NCBI RefSeq assembly: GCF_024612015.1
Contig: NZ_CP102512.1
Span: 9,300,001 to 9,364,000 of the forward strand
Direction: 5' to 3'
From: Streptomyces sp. CA-210063
GTDB lineage: Bacteria; Actinomycetota; Actinomycetes; Streptomycetales; Streptomycetaceae
DNA length: 64,000 nt
Shown here: positions 34,340-43,266 of the stretch, piece by piece
Layout of the letters: every line of letters starts with the position of its first letter
How positions within the stretch are numbered: position 1 is the stretch's first letter
Program-made: the position numbers and the translations under genes
Notes under the pieces: generated by a model
Database searches by the model: none
The model's input: only the letters and a program-made list of their open reading frames with translations
Told to the model about the DNA's origin: nothing

Positions 34340-35092
34340 CTAGGCGTTCGGGACGTGGGTGAGGTAGTCGAAGACCGGCTCGGCGGGGGCCAGCGACAGG
34401 TCGGTCAGGATGTGGCTCGCCGAGACCACTTCGACGACCGGCAGGTCGGCGAGCGGGGCGAGGACATGGTGGAAGAGCTGGAGGCGGGCGGGGCCCGTCC
34501 AGGCTTCCTTGACGGTGATGTCGGTGATCCGGGTGCGGACGAGGTCGGCGACGCGGGGCCTGAAGTCATAGCCGGGCACGATCTTCACCATGTACGTCGG
34601 CACGGTGATCTGCCGGAGAGCCTCCTCCGGGTCGAGCCGCCGGTGTTTGTAGCCCATGGTCGCCGTGGCCACGCTCAGGGTCCCGAAGTCGAGGGTGCCC
34701 ACGAGCGTGCCGTGGTCGACGTACAGGCGTGGAGTGCCCAGCACCTTGGGATAGGCGGACAGTTCCCGGCCGCCGGCCGTGGCCGGGAAGTTGTCGAGGT
34801 ACATGGCGTGCAGGTACTCGCCCTGCTCGCCCTCGAAGTCCACCGGGATCGCGATGCCGGCCTCGGTGTAGGGGCCGAAGCCTCCGACGTCGCCCATGTG
34901 CATGACCTCGAACCGCACGAGGGGTTCGCCGATCGTCAGCGGCTCGGGTACGACGGCCCGCAGTGCCTCCGGGTCGGTGCGGTAGACGATGTTGAGGTAC
35001 TCCCGGTCGATGAACCGGGTGCCGGACGGCGTCGGGTAGGCGGGCGCGGTCAGCGGTGTGTTCAGGCTGCTGACGACCTGATCTGCGTGCAT
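34340..35092 (-). CDS. Acetoacetate decarboxylase-like protein
   Basis: A 250-residue protein of the acetoacetate decarboxylase superfamily: YLNIVYRTDPEALRAVVPEP, then GRELSAYPKVLGTPRLYVDH. Lys116 corresponds to the Schiff-base lysine, but the adjacent residue that is Lys in classical decarboxylases is Val117 here. In the classical enzyme that second lysine lowers the pKa of the first. Decarboxylase activity is therefore uncertain, and superfamily members can instead be aldolase-dehydratases. It is packed between the dioxygenase-like gene (13-base gap) and a hydrolase. Confidence 0.85.
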   Translation of the reverse strand: MHADQVVSSLNTPLTAPAYPTPSGTRFIDREYLNIVYRTDPEALRAVVPEPLTIGEPLVRFEVMHMGDVGGFGPYTEAGIAIPVDFEGEQGEYLHAMYLDNFPATAGGRELSAYPKVLGTPRLYVDHGTLVGTLDFGTLSVATATMGYKHRRLDPEEALRQITVPTYMVKIVPGYDFRPRVADLVRTRITDITVKEAWTGPARLQLFHHVLAPLADLPVVEVVSASHILTDLSLAPAEPVFDYLTHVPNA

Positions 35093-35105
35093 GACAGGAC
35101 TCCGA

Positions 35106-36284
35106 TCAGGCGTTGCGCCAGCTGGCGAGGTAGTCGGAGTCCTCGCTGGCCAGGGCGGCTTCGCCGATGTCGAGCGGGCGGAAGGTGTCGATCATGACGG
35201 CGCGCAGGTTCTTGATCTCGATGCGGCCGGCGTTGTAGGCGTCGACGGACTTCTCCAGCTCGTTCGTGTGCGGGCCGTGGATGAAGCCGGCGGGGTGCCA
35301 GGTGATGGCGCCCGTCTCGATGCCGTGCCCTGCACGCGCGCCGCCCGCCGCCTCCACGTAGAACATCAGCTCGTCGGAGTCGACGTTGGCGTGGTTGTAG
35401 GGGACGATCACCGCGTCAGGGTGGTACTCGACCTTGTGCGGCACGAACGAGCAGATGACGAAGCCCGGTGCCTCGAAGGTCTGGAAGGTCGGCGGCGGTT
35501 GGTGGATCCGGCCGATGATCGGCTCGTAGTCGTCCATGCTGAACGCGTACGGGTAGAGCTGCCCGTCCCAGCCCACGACGTCGAAGGGGTGGTGGGCGTA
35601 GGTGTAGCGCGTGCCGCCGGCCCGGTGACGCACATACACGTCGACGTTCTCGCCCTCCACGACGAGGGGCTCCGAAGGGCCTCGCAGATCCCGCTCGCAG
35701 TACGGGGAGTGCTCCAGGAACTGGCCGCGGGCGGACAGGTAGCGCTTGGGCGGGCGGATGCCGCCGGTCGACTCCGCGATGAGGAGTCGTACAGGCTCCT
35801 CACCGGTCGGCACCCACCGGTGCGTCGCGGAGGTCGGCATGATGACGAAGTCGCGCGGGCCGACCTCCAGCGAGCCGAAGACGGTCTCGACGCGGGCGGT
35901 GCCGGACTCGACGAAGTACATCTCGTCGCCCATGGCGTTGCGGTACAGCGGGCTGGGCCGATCGGCGACGACGTAGCTGACCCGCACGTCCGGGTTGGCG
36001 GCCAGCAGACGGCGGCCGGTGACTGCGTCGCCTCCCTCGTCCACTTTGTGGGTGCGGACCAGACGGGGCTTGAGAGGGTGGTTGGGCGTGGTGCCCTGCC
36101 CCGTGATCTCCCAGGCATCGACCGCGACAACGTCGGTGGGAGCGTAGGTGTGGTAGAGCAGCGCGGAGTCGGACGAGAAGCCCTCGGTGCCCATCAGTTC
36201 CTCGCGGTACAGCCCGCCGTCGGGCTTACGGAACTGGACGTGTCGCTTGTGGGGCACCTGTCCCACGGAACGGTAGAACGGCAT
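35106..36284 (-). CDS. Homogentisate 1,2-dioxygenase-like bicupin
   Basis: A 392-residue protein resembling homogentisate dioxygenase but shorter than the 430-450 usual in that family. Recognisable parts are GQVPHKRHVQFRKPDGGLYR, EELMGTEGFSSDSALLYHTY, RYTYAHHPFDVVGWDGQLYP and ICSFVPHKVEYHPDAVIVPY. Candidate iron ligands are the His of PYNHANVDSDELMFYVEA with its downstream Glu, and His336/His339 in GFIHGPHTNE. The enzyme class opens the ring of homogentisate or related hydroquinones with O2. It is the second gene of the operon. Confidence 0.82.
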   Translation of the reverse strand: MPFYRSVGQVPHKRHVQFRKPDGGLYREELMGTEGFSSDSALLYHTYAPTDVVAVDAWEITGQGTTPNHPLKPRLVRTHKVDEGGDAVTGRRLLAANPDVRVSYVVADRPSPLYRNAMGDEMYFVESGTARVETVFGSLEVGPRDFVIMPTSATHRWVPTGEEPVRLLIAESTGGIRPPKRYLSARGQFLEHSPYCERDLRGPSEPLVVEGENVDVYVRHRAGGTRYTYAHHPFDVVGWDGQLYPYAFSMDDYEPIIGRIHQPPPTFQTFEAPGFVICSFVPHKVEYHPDAVIVPYNHANVDSDELMFYVEAAGGARAGHGIETGAITWHPAGFIHGPHTNELEKSVDAYNAGRIEIKNLRAVMIDTFRPLDIGEAALASEDSDYLASWRNA

Positions 36285-36341
36285 TTCTGCCTCCAGGGGG
36301 GTTGGGTGGTGCTGTGGTGCTCTGGTTCGGCGGTGAGGGCG

Positions 36342-37658
36342 TCAGGACGCGTCGAGGCGCTCGCCCAGCCACTTGGTGACGATCTCTCCGGCGGCCTCGC
36401 GCGGGTTGTAGTCGATCGGTGCGTTCGGCAGCAGGAAGAGGTAGTGGTGCGCGTGGGCGAGGGTCGTGAACGTCTTGTCACCTGCCGGGATGCGGGAGAA
36501 GATCTCCTCCTGCTCCTCCGGGTAGGCGTCGGTGTCGCCGAGCGGTGCGACGACCAGGGTGGGTACGTCGATGTGCTCGGCGGCATGGGCCCACTCGGCC
36601 TGGGCCGACAGACCGCTCCAGGTCGCCAGCCAGGCACGTGCGGTCAGGATCCGGCCCAGCGCGTTGGGGCCGTAGGAGCCCCGCAACGGATGGCCGCCCG
36701 AGAAGATGCTCCCCGGCACGCGGTGGTTGGGGTGGATGCTCGGGTCCGTGTGTGCCGGGTTGGCGACCGTTCCGTAGATGCTCAGATACGGCGACATCAG
36801 TGCCCTGCGAGCCGTGGGCGAGCCGAGCTTCTCCCGGTCGACGGCCTGCCTCGCCTCTTCGTAGTCCGCGATCAGGGAGCGGGCGATGACATCCAGACGG
36901 CGGGCGCGGGCACGCTGGCCCTCGCGGTAGGTGGCGAGCCACTCGGTGTCGTACTTGCTCGGCTCCGGGAACGGCTGGTAGCCGTTGTCGGGGTTGAACA
37001 TGTCCAACGCCGGGTCGATCGCCGTCGGGTTGGACTCGTCGACGATCGCCGGGTCGAGCATGTTGAGCATGATGATGCCCTCGCCGGCGTGCGGGGCCAG
37101 GGCGACGTAGAAGTCGGCCGGCGGCATGTCCTCCGTGGCGAAGCGGGTCGGCGTGCCGTGCGGGCCGTGGGTGTGGCGCTCCTCGGGCGGGAGGGCAGCC
37201 TGCCACTGGTAGTAGGACAGCAGGGAGGTGCCGCCGCTGCTGCCGATGAGCACGATCTTCTCGAAGCCGCGGTCCTTGAGCATCCGGATGCCTGCCGCGG
37301 TGTCGAGGACGACCTCCTCGTGCACCATGTCGCTGTCGTTGTTCAGTGCACGGCTGGTCTGTCCCCACACCGCGTATCCCGCCTCCAGCAGGTACGGGCT
37401 CAGGTACTGCCGGGACTGGTTCTCCCGCGGGTGCATGAACACCGCGACGGTCTTGGGCTTCGGGCCCGGCGGCAGGTGCAGGAGACCGAAGGAGAAGGCC
37501 CCGTCGGAAGCCGTGATGTCGACGAACTCACGCTGCGTCCCAGCCGGAAGCTGGTCCGTCCGGTAGGCGTTGACGCTGCCTCGCGCCCGGCGCTCGGGAG
37601 TGACGAACAACTCGGGAAGCGGAGTATCGGGGAGTCGGTACCTGCTCTGTGCAGTCAT
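36342..37658 (-). CDS. Large alpha/beta hydrolase
   Basis: A 438-residue alpha/beta hydrolase with an N-terminal extension and a long cap. The nucleophile elbow is IVLIGSSGGTSLL (Ser141), an oxyanion-type loop VAVFMHPRENQSRQYLSP is present, Asp is likely in VVAPLGDTDAYPEEQ, and His in LAHAHHYLFLLPN. The size resembles C-C-bond hydrolases of the 2,6-dihydroxypseudooxynicotine hydrolase kind more than small esterases. It is the first gene of the operon and divergent from the GntR gene; an operator-like element lies between them. Confidence 0.85.
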   Translation of the reverse strand: MTAQSRYRLPDTPLPELFVTPERRARGSVNAYRTDQLPAGTQREFVDITASDGAFSFGLLHLPPGPKPKTVAVFMHPRENQSRQYLSPYLLEAGYAVWGQTSRALNNDSDMVHEEVVLDTAAGIRMLKDRGFEKIVLIGSSGGTSLLSYYQWQAALPPEERHTHGPHGTPTRFATEDMPPADFYVALAPHAGEGIIMLNMLDPAIVDESNPTAIDPALDMFNPDNGYQPFPEPSKYDTEWLATYREGQRARARRLDVIARSLIADYEEARQAVDREKLGSPTARRALMSPYLSIYGTVANPAHTDPSIHPNHRVPGSIFSGGHPLRGSYGPNALGRILTARAWLATWSGLSAQAEWAHAAEHIDVPTLVVAPLGDTDAYPEEQEEIFSRIPAGDKTFTTLAHAHHYLFLLPNAPIDYNPREAAGEIVTKWLGERLDAS

Positions 37659-37704
37659 GTCGGGTCCTCACAAAGGCGCCAGCAAGGGAAAGCTCGTAAT
37701 CACA

Positions 37705-37720
37705 TATTCATATGGGAAAG
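37705..37720. promoter_or_regulatory. Operator-like element, copy B (TATTCATATGGGAAAG)
   Basis: This matches the palindromic copy at 40247 in 13 of 16 positions; the left ten bases are identical. It lies 47 bases upstream of the large hydrolase operon and 76-85 bases upstream of the divergent GntR start, so one protein bound here could control both. Confidence 0.55.
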
Positions 37721-37795
37721 GTGGAAAGTCAAGTGAGGGTCGGCCATAATGGCCTGGAGACGCTCACGCAGTTGTGGTCAGGAGAGGCCGTGTAC

Positions 37796-38605
37796 ATGTC
37801 GAACGAGTCCGGTGTTGACGGGATCGCGAGTCCCGCGGCGGACGACGGGGACGTCCTCAATCCGGACGTCCCGATGCAGCAGCAGATCTACCGGCAGCTA
37901 CGTGCGGAGATCCTCGACGGGCTGTGGGTGGGCCGCACGGACTTTCCCGGCGAGCGCGAGCTGGCCGAGCGCTTCAAGGTCAGTGTGGTGACGGCCCGGA
38001 CCCCGCTCGAGCGTCTGGGCGAGGAAGGCTTGGTCGAGCGCGGTCGCGGCAAGCGTCCGCGGGCCGTCTACATGCCCCCGAGCCCTGGCGACCAGGATGA
38101 CCTGCCGGTCTTCTACCCGGAGGAGGAATCCTCGGAGTACGGGTATGAGCTGCTGCAGGTCGGCGTGGATGTCGCCCCCGCCGAGGCCTGCCGGGTGTTC
38201 GGGCTGCCGCCGGGCAGCAAGCTGTGGCAGTGCGTCCGGCTGCGGATCTACCGGGGTCTTCCGCACGTCGTCTCGCACAATGTGCAGTTGCCCGAACTGG
38301 GCGAGCGCCACAGCCTCGAAGACCTCAAGACCAAGCCCATGATGTCGATCCTGGCCGCGGAGGGTGTCGACGTCACCACGATCCGCAGACGGCTGCACGC
38401 CGGTACCGCGCCGCCGATCGTCTCCCGCCACCTGGGTCTGTACCTCGACACGCCGGTGTCCGTGTGCGTGCTGACACTGCTCGATGAGAACGACGCCCCC
38501 GTCGAGTGGATAAGGGCGTATGTCGACCCGAAGCTGCCGGTGCGCGAGGAAGTCCGCGACGTGCACAAGGGGTACTGGGTGATCCCGAGCCGCCAGCAGG
38601 GCTGA
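37796..38605 (+). CDS. GntR-family (HutC-type) transcriptional regulator
   Basis: A 269-residue regulator. The GntR winged helix reads MQQQIYRQLRAEILDGLWVG, then FPGERELAERFKVSVVTART and PLERLGEEGLVERGRGK. A UTRA ligand domain follows, with VASRVFG-like ACRVFGLPPGSKLWQCVRLR and LRIYRGLPHVVSHNVQLPEL. The ATG at 37796 is annotated, but GTG at 37790 lies five bases from GGAG and may be the true start. It is divergent from the aromatic-degradation operon and convergent with the aldehyde dehydrogenase. Probably the repressor of the former. Confidence 0.9.
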   Translation: MSNESGVDGIASPAADDGDVLNPDVPMQQQIYRQLRAEILDGLWVGRTDFPGERELAERFKVSVVTARTPLERLGEEGLVERGRGKRPRAVYMPPSPGDQDDLPVFYPEEESSEYGYELLQVGVDVAPAEACRVFGLPPGSKLWQCVRLRIYRGLPHVVSHNVQLPELGERHSLEDLKTKPMMSILAAEGVDVTTIRRRLHAGTAPPIVSRHLGLYLDTPVSVCVLTLLDENDAPVEWIRAYVDPKLPVREEVRDVHKGYWVIPSRQQG

Positions 38606-38666
38606 CCGGCCGGCGGGCCTGAACGCCCGGGTTTTCGACGGTTCCTTGGGCGTGCGACGGACACGA

Positions 38667-38706
38667 GGACGGCGCCCAGGGGCATAGGGGCTCCTGGGCG
38701 CCGTCC
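38667..38706. terminator. 14-bp perfect bidirectional hairpin
   Basis: GGACGGCGCCCAGG (38667-38680) pairs exactly with CCTGGGCGCCGTCC (38693-38706) over a 12-base loop. It stands between the convergent GntR and aldehyde dehydrogenase genes, 61 bases and 13 bases from their stops. Likely a shared terminator. Confidence 0.75.
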
Positions 38707-38718
38707 GTGCGTGTCGCG

Positions 38719-40173
38719 TCAGGCCGGCAGGTACACCGACTGCAACTCCAGGTACGCGTTCAGGCCTTCGGGGCCCAGCTCGCGCCCCAGGCCGCTGGCG
38801 CGGCGGCCGCCGAAGGGGGAGTTGAAGTCCAGGCGGTAGCCGTTGACGCCGATGCTGCCGGTGCGCACCCGGCGGGCGATGGCCGTGCCGCGCTCCTCAT
38901 CGGTGGTCCAGACCGTGCCGCCGAGCCCGTAGTCGGAGTCGTTGGCGAGAGCGACCGCCTCGTCGTCCGAGCTGTAGGGGGTGACGACGAGAACGGGACC
39001 GAAGATCTCCTCGCGGAAGATGGTCATGTCGGGCCGCACGTCGGCGAAGACCGTCGGCTCGACGTACCACCCGCGGTCGAGGCCGGCCGGGCGTCCGCCG
39101 CCGGCCGTGAGCCGGGCGCCCTCGGAGTGGCCGGACGCGATGTACCTCTCGATGCGCTCACGCTGGGCGGCGGAGACCACGGGCCCCACTTCGGTGGCCG
39201 GGTCGAGGGGGTCACCGACTTGCAGGCCGGAGGCCATGGCGGAGACGGCGTCGAGGATCTCGGCATAGCGGCTCGCGGGTGCGAGAAGCCGGGTGCTGCC
39301 GTAGCAGGTCTGGCCGTTGTTGAAGAACGAGACACCCGGGAGCCCTTTGATGGTGGCGTCGAGATCGGCGTCGTCGAGGACGATCGCCGCCGACTTGCCG
39401 CCCAGTTCCAGGGTGACCGGGCGCAGCAGTCGCCCGCAGACCTCGGCGATCGACCGGCCGGCCGGAGTGGAACCGGTGAAGCCGATTTTGTCGACGCCGG
39501 GGTGGGCGACGAGGGACTCACCTGCTTCGAGGGCGCCGGGCACGATGTTCAGTACGCCGGGCGGCAGGCCCGCCTCGGTGGCGGCCTCGGCCAGGAGGTA
39601 CGCGTCCAGCGAGGTCTCCAGCGCGGGCTTGAGGACGATCGCGCAGCCCGCCGCGGGCGCGGGCGCGACCTTCATGATCGCGAGCGTCTGCGGGTAGTTC
39701 CACGGCACGATCGCCCCCACGACCCCGACCGGTTCCCGTCGGACCAGCGTGGTGGTGCCGGTGAAGGAGGGGCGCCGTTCCTCCCACTCGAAGGTGCGGG
39801 CGAGGCCCGCGTAGTACCTGAGGATCGCCGCCGTGCTGTGGGCGTTGGCCTGCGGGGACATGGCGATCGGCATGCCGTTCTCGCGGGAGACCAGTCGGCC
39901 GAACTGGTCGGCGCGCGCCTGGATGGCGTCGGCGAACCGCTCCATCGCGTCAGCGCGCTCGGCGGGGCTCGCCGTGGGCCAGGGGGCGCCGGGGGTGTCC
40001 AGTGCGCGGCGGGCCGCGGTCACCGCGGCGTCGATGTCCTTGCCGCCGGCGACGGGGACGCGCCCGATCGGTTCCTCGGTGGATGCGCCGATGACCGTAT
40101 AGGTCTCTGAGCCGAGCGGCTGCTGCAGGCCGCCGTCGATGTAGAAGGAGGTGTGCTCCGTGAAGCTGTCCAT
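38719..40173 (-). CDS. Aldehyde dehydrogenase
   Basis: A 484-residue NAD(P)-dependent aldehyde dehydrogenase. Motifs: VVGAIVPWNYPQTLAIMKVA, cofactor loop GFTGSTPAGRSIAEVCGR, general base Glu in VTLELGGKSAAIVLDDADL, catalytic Cys in SFFNNGQTCYGSTRLLAP, and PFGGRRASGLGRELGPEGLN near the end. The ATG at 40173 is preferred to 40179 because AGGGA then sits eight bases upstream. It follows the SDR gene by 110 bases, and a perfect palindromic operator-like element occupies that gap, so it may be separately regulated. Confidence 0.92.
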   Translation of the reverse strand: MDSFTEHTSFYIDGGLQQPLGSETYTVIGASTEEPIGRVPVAGGKDIDAAVTAARRALDTPGAPWPTASPAERADAMERFADAIQARADQFGRLVSRENGMPIAMSPQANAHSTAAILRYYAGLARTFEWEERRPSFTGTTTLVRREPVGVVGAIVPWNYPQTLAIMKVAPAPAAGCAIVLKPALETSLDAYLLAEAATEAGLPPGVLNIVPGALEAGESLVAHPGVDKIGFTGSTPAGRSIAEVCGRLLRPVTLELGGKSAAIVLDDADLDATIKGLPGVSFFNNGQTCYGSTRLLAPASRYAEILDAVSAMASGLQVGDPLDPATEVGPVVSAAQRERIERYIASGHSEGARLTAGGGRPAGLDRGWYVEPTVFADVRPDMTIFREEIFGPVLVVTPYSSDDEAVALANDSDYGLGGTVWTTDEERGTAIARRVRTGSIGVNGYRLDFNSPFGGRRASGLGRELGPEGLNAYLELQSVYLPA

Positions 40174-40246
40174 GTGCATGTTCCCTGCGTGGGGGTCCGC
40201 AGGCTGCCGGGCCTCGTCCGCGCGCCCGGACAGCCTCCTAAACGAC

Positions 40247-40262
40247 TATTCATATGTGAATA
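40247..40262. promoter_or_regulatory. Operator-like palindrome, copy C (TATTCATATGTGAATA)
   Basis: TATTCA and TGAATA are exact inverted arms around TATG. It lies 74 bases upstream of the aldehyde dehydrogenase start. This is the most symmetric of three copies, the others being at 21193 and 37705. Confidence 0.6.
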
Positions 40263-40283
40263 TACGCTCTGAACGTGGCTGTG

Positions 40284-41054
40284 TCATCGAGGAGCCATGC
40301 GAATCGCTCCGTCCAGCCGGATGACCTCGCCGTTCAGCATCGGGTTCTCGGCGATGTGCTGGACCAGCGCGGCGTACTCGGAGGGGTGGCCGAGGCGGCT
40401 GGGGTGGGGGACCTGGGCGCCGAGGGATGCCTTGGCGTCCTCGGGCAGCCCTGCGAGCATCGGCGTCTCGAACAGTCCCGGGGCGATGGTCATGACGCGG
40501 ATGCGGTGGGCCGCCAGGTCCCGGGCCACGGGCAGGGTGAGGCCGACCACGCCGCCTTTGGAGGCGGAGTAGGCGGCCTGTCCGATCTGGCCGTCGTACG
40601 CGGCCACGGAAGCGGTGTTGACGATCACTCCGCGTTCCTCGCCGCCCTCGGCCGGCTCCTGCGCCGCCATCCTCTCGGCGGCCAGCCGGATCACGTTGAA
40701 GGTGCCGATCAGGTTGACCTGGATCGTGCGGGCGAAGTCGGGCAGCGGGAAGGGGCCGCTCTTGCTCAAGGTGCGGGCGGCGGTGCCGATGCCGGCGCAG
40801 TTGACGGTGATTCTCAGGTCGCCGAGCCCGGCGGCGGCCTCGATGGCGGCACTCACGTCGGCCTCGCTGGTGACGTCGGTGGGCGCGAAGACGGCCCGCT
40901 CGTCGCCGAACTGGGCGGCGACCGCCTTGCCGTCGGAGGAGGGAAGGTCGGCCAGGACCACCGACGCTCCGGCGTCGAGCAGCCGCCGGGCGGTAGCCAG
41001 ACCGAGGCCAGAGGCCCCGCCGGTGATGAGGGCGACGCTGCCTGCGATGTTCAT
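40284..41054 (-). CDS. SDR-family 3-hydroxyacyl-CoA dehydrogenase-like protein
   Basis: A 256-residue SDR resembling type II 3-hydroxyacyl-CoA dehydrogenases. NAD motif [18 protein letters not shown], acidic LADLP, NCAG, and a complete Ser-Tyr-Lys triad in [20 protein letters not shown] and ASKGG. The C-terminal [20 protein letters not shown] is typical of that group. In the leftward block it lies between thiolase (35-base gap) and aldehyde dehydrogenase and would oxidise the 3-hydroxyacyl-CoA made by the hydratase. Confidence 0.9.
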   Translation of the reverse strand: MNIAGSVALITGGASGLGLATARRLLDAGASVVLADLPSSDGKAVAAQFGDERAVFAPTDVTSEADVSAAIEAAAGLGDLRITVNCAGIGTAARTLSKSGPFPLPDFARTIQVNLIGTFNVIRLAAERMAAQEPAEGGEERGVIVNTASVAAYDGQIGQAAYSASKGGVVGLTLPVARDLAAHRIRVMTIAPGLFETPMLAGLPEDAKASLGAQVPHPSRLGHPSEYAALVQHIAENPMLNGEVIRLDGAIRMAPR

Positions 41055-41089
41055 GGTGACTCTCCTGCGCTGGGAGTTGTTCCGGACCT

Positions 41090-42265
41090 TCAGAGGCGTT
41101 CGATGATCGTGGCGTTGGCCATGCCGCCGCCCTCGCACATGGTCTGCAGGCCGTAGCGGCCGCCTGTGGCTTCCAGGTGGTTGACCAGGGTGGCGAGCAG
41201 CCGGGTGCCGGAGGCGCCGAGCGGATGGCCGAGCGCGATGGCGCCGCCGCGCGGGTTGAGACGCTCGGGGTCGGCGTCGAACTCGCGCTGCCACAGCAGG
41301 GGCACGGGCGCGAAGGCCTCGTTGACCTCGTAGGCGTCGATGGCGTCGATCGACAGGCCGGAGCGTTCGAGGATCTTGTGGGTGGCCGGGATGACTCCGT
41401 CGAGCATCAGCAGTGGGTCAGAGCCGGAGACCGCGAAGGAGTGGTAGCGGGCACGGGGGCGCAGACCGAGGCGTTCGGCGGTGGCGGCGCTCATGATGAG
41501 GGCGGCGGAGGCGCCGTCGGTGAGCGGGGAGGAGTTGCCGGGCGTGATGCGCCAGTCGATCTCGGGGAAGCGCTCGGCTCCGGGGACACCGGTGAAGGCG
41601 GGCTTGAGGCCGGCCAGGCCCTCCGCGGTGGTCGTCGCCCGGACCGTCTCGTCCGCGGTGTGGCCGCCGACGGGGACGATCTCCTTGTCGAAGCCGCCGG
41701 TCTCCGTCGCCGCCCAGGCACGCTGATGGGAGCGGGCCGCGAAGGCGTCGAGCTCCTCGCGCTCCAGCTTCCAGCGGACGGCGAGGAGTTCGGCGGAGAG
41801 GCCCTGGGATATCAGTCCCTCCGGGTAGCGGCGAAGCAGCCCCTTGCCGGAGGTGTCGGCACCCGCCGAGCTGGAGCCCATCGGCACCCGGCTCATCGAC
41901 TCCACGCCGCACGCGATCACGATGTCGTACGCCCCAGCGATCACGCCCTGAGCCGCGAAGTGCCCGGCCTGCTGGCTGGAGCCGCACTGCCGGTCGACGG
42001 TCGTCGCGGGCACCGACTCGGGGAAGCCGGCCGCCAGCAGCGCGGTGCGGGTGATGTTGAGGGCCTGCTCGCCGGACTGGGAGACGCAGCCGCCGATCAC
42101 GTCGTCGACCAGGGCGGGGTCGAGACCGTTGCGTTCGACGAGGGCGGCGAGCACGGTGGCCAGGAGGTCGACGGGGTGGTGGCCGGACAGGGCGCCGCCC
42201 GGCTTTCCCTTGCCGGACGCGGTACGAACCACGTCAACGATGACGGCGTCGTTGATGTAGGGCAT
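41090..42265 (-). CDS. Acetyl-CoA acyltransferase (thiolase)
   Basis: A 391-residue thiolase. The acylated Cys is Cys94 in [20 protein letters not shown]. The second active-site motifs are [34 protein letters not shown] with the catalytic His, and [19 protein letters not shown] with the second Cys. It cleaves 3-ketoacyl-CoA with CoA as the last step of beta-oxidation. Gap to the hydratase gene upstream is 52 bases. Confidence 0.93.
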   Translation of the reverse strand: MPYINDAVIVDVVRTASGKGKPGGALSGHHPVDLLATVLAALVERNGLDPALVDDVIGGCVSQSGEQALNITRTALLAAGFPESVPATTVDRQCGSSQQAGHFAAQGVIAGAYDIVIACGVESMSRVPMGSSSAGADTSGKGLLRRYPEGLISQGLSAELLAVRWKLEREELDAFAARSHQRAWAATETGGFDKEIVPVGGHTADETVRATTTAEGLAGLKPAFTGVPGAERFPEIDWRITPGNSSPLTDGASAALIMSAATAERLGLRPRARYHSFAVSGSDPLLMLDGVIPATHKILERSGLSIDAIDAYEVNEAFAPVPLLWQREFDADPERLNPRGGAIALGHPLGASGTRLLATLVNHLEATGGRYGLQTMCEGGGMANATIIERL

Positions 42266-42317
42266 CAGAGATCCTTTACTGCTACGGGCCGACTGGTGGG
42301 TGCGGCGGGGCCGAAGG

Positions 42318-43115
42318 TCAGCGCCCGGCCCATCGGGGTGCGCGCTTCTCGGCGAAGGCGAGGGGACCTTCCTTCGCGTCGTCGCCGGCCAGGACCTCCT
42401 GGAAAGCGCGGTCGTTCTCGATCCAGGCCTCGGCCTCGCTCCGGCCTTCGCTCCAGGACATGAGTCGTTTCACCACGTGCACGGACAGGGGTGCGGCGGA
42501 CGCCACCCGCTCGGCGAGCTCCAGAGCGACGTCGACCGACTTGCCCGCCGGCGCGATCTGGTTGAACAGGCCCCACCGCGCGCCCGTGGCGGCGTCCACG
42601 GGGGTTCCGGTGAGCGCGATCTCCCGGGCGATGTTGCGCGGCACCCGGTGCTGGAGCCGCAGCACCCCGCCCGCGGCCGGGAACAGCCCGTGATGCACCT
42701 CGGGCATTCCGAAGGTTGCGTTCTCGTCGGCCACCACCAGGTCGCAGGCCAGGACGATCTCGGCGCCGCCACCCAGCGCGGGTCCGTTGACGGCGGCGAC
42801 GAGCGGTTTGCCGACCGGGTGCCGGACGATGCCCGCGAAGCCCCATTCGGGATGCAGCGGATCGTTCACGGAGCGCCCCGCCGCCGCTTCCTTGAGGTCC
42901 ATGCCCGCACAGAAGGCCCGCCCTGTGCCGGTCACCACCGCGACCCGCAGGTCCGGGTCGGCGTCGAATTCCTCCAGGGCCGTACCCAGGGCTGCCGAGA
43001 GGTCCGCGTTCACGGCGTTGAGGGCTCGGGGTCGGTTGAGCGTGATCAGAGCGACGGCGCCGCGTCGCTCCAGCGTGACCACCGGCGTCGGTGCGTCCGT
43101 TTCGGCTGTCGGCAT
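42318..43115 (-). CDS. Enoyl-CoA hydratase
   Basis: A 265-residue crotonase-fold protein. Both catalytic glutamates are present: Glu119 in GPALGGGAEIVLACDLVVAD and Glu139 in ATFGMPEVHHGLFPAAGGVL. The oxyanion-hole residue region is GRAFCAGMDLKE. It adds water across the 2,3 double bond of enoyl-CoA. It is the first gene of the leftward block, divergent from the acyl-CoA dehydrogenase at 43312. Confidence 0.92.
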   Translation of the reverse strand: MPTAETDAPTPVVTLERRGAVALITLNRPRALNAVNADLSAALGTALEEFDADPDLRVAVVTGTGRAFCAGMDLKEAAAGRSVNDPLHPEWGFAGIVRHPVGKPLVAAVNGPALGGGAEIVLACDLVVADENATFGMPEVHHGLFPAAGGVLRLQHRVPRNIAREIALTGTPVDAATGARWGLFNQIAPAGKSVDVALELAERVASAAPLSVHVVKRLMSWSEGRSEAEAWIENDRAFQEVLAGDDAKEGPLAFAEKRAPRWAGR

Positions 43116-43149
43116 GATGCGCGACTCCTTCGGTTGCTAGAGCTCTATT

Positions 43150-43161
43150 TAACGCTCGTTA
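43150..43161. promoter_or_regulatory. TetR/FadR-type operator candidate (TAACGctCGTTA)
   Basis: A perfect 12-base palindrome in the divergent promoter region between enoyl-CoA hydratase and acyl-CoA dehydrogenase, 35 bases upstream of the hydratase start. The same motif with one change occurs at 43267-43278 and 22589-22600. Confidence 0.55.
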
Positions 43162-43266
43162 GAAACGCTAGAGTCGACCAGCTGGCGACGTCAAGGTTTC
43201 CGTCTCTGTGCGGGCGTTTTCTCCCTTCGAGAGCTTGACCTGTGCGGCAATCCGCTCATAGCGTTC

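Noticed and set aside
35091..37736. An 881-codon rightward open frame opposite the dioxygenase and hydrolase genes
   Set aside because: It is the antisense of four convincing leftward genes, rich in Arg/Val/Gly/Asp repeats, with no ribosome site or recognisable domain.
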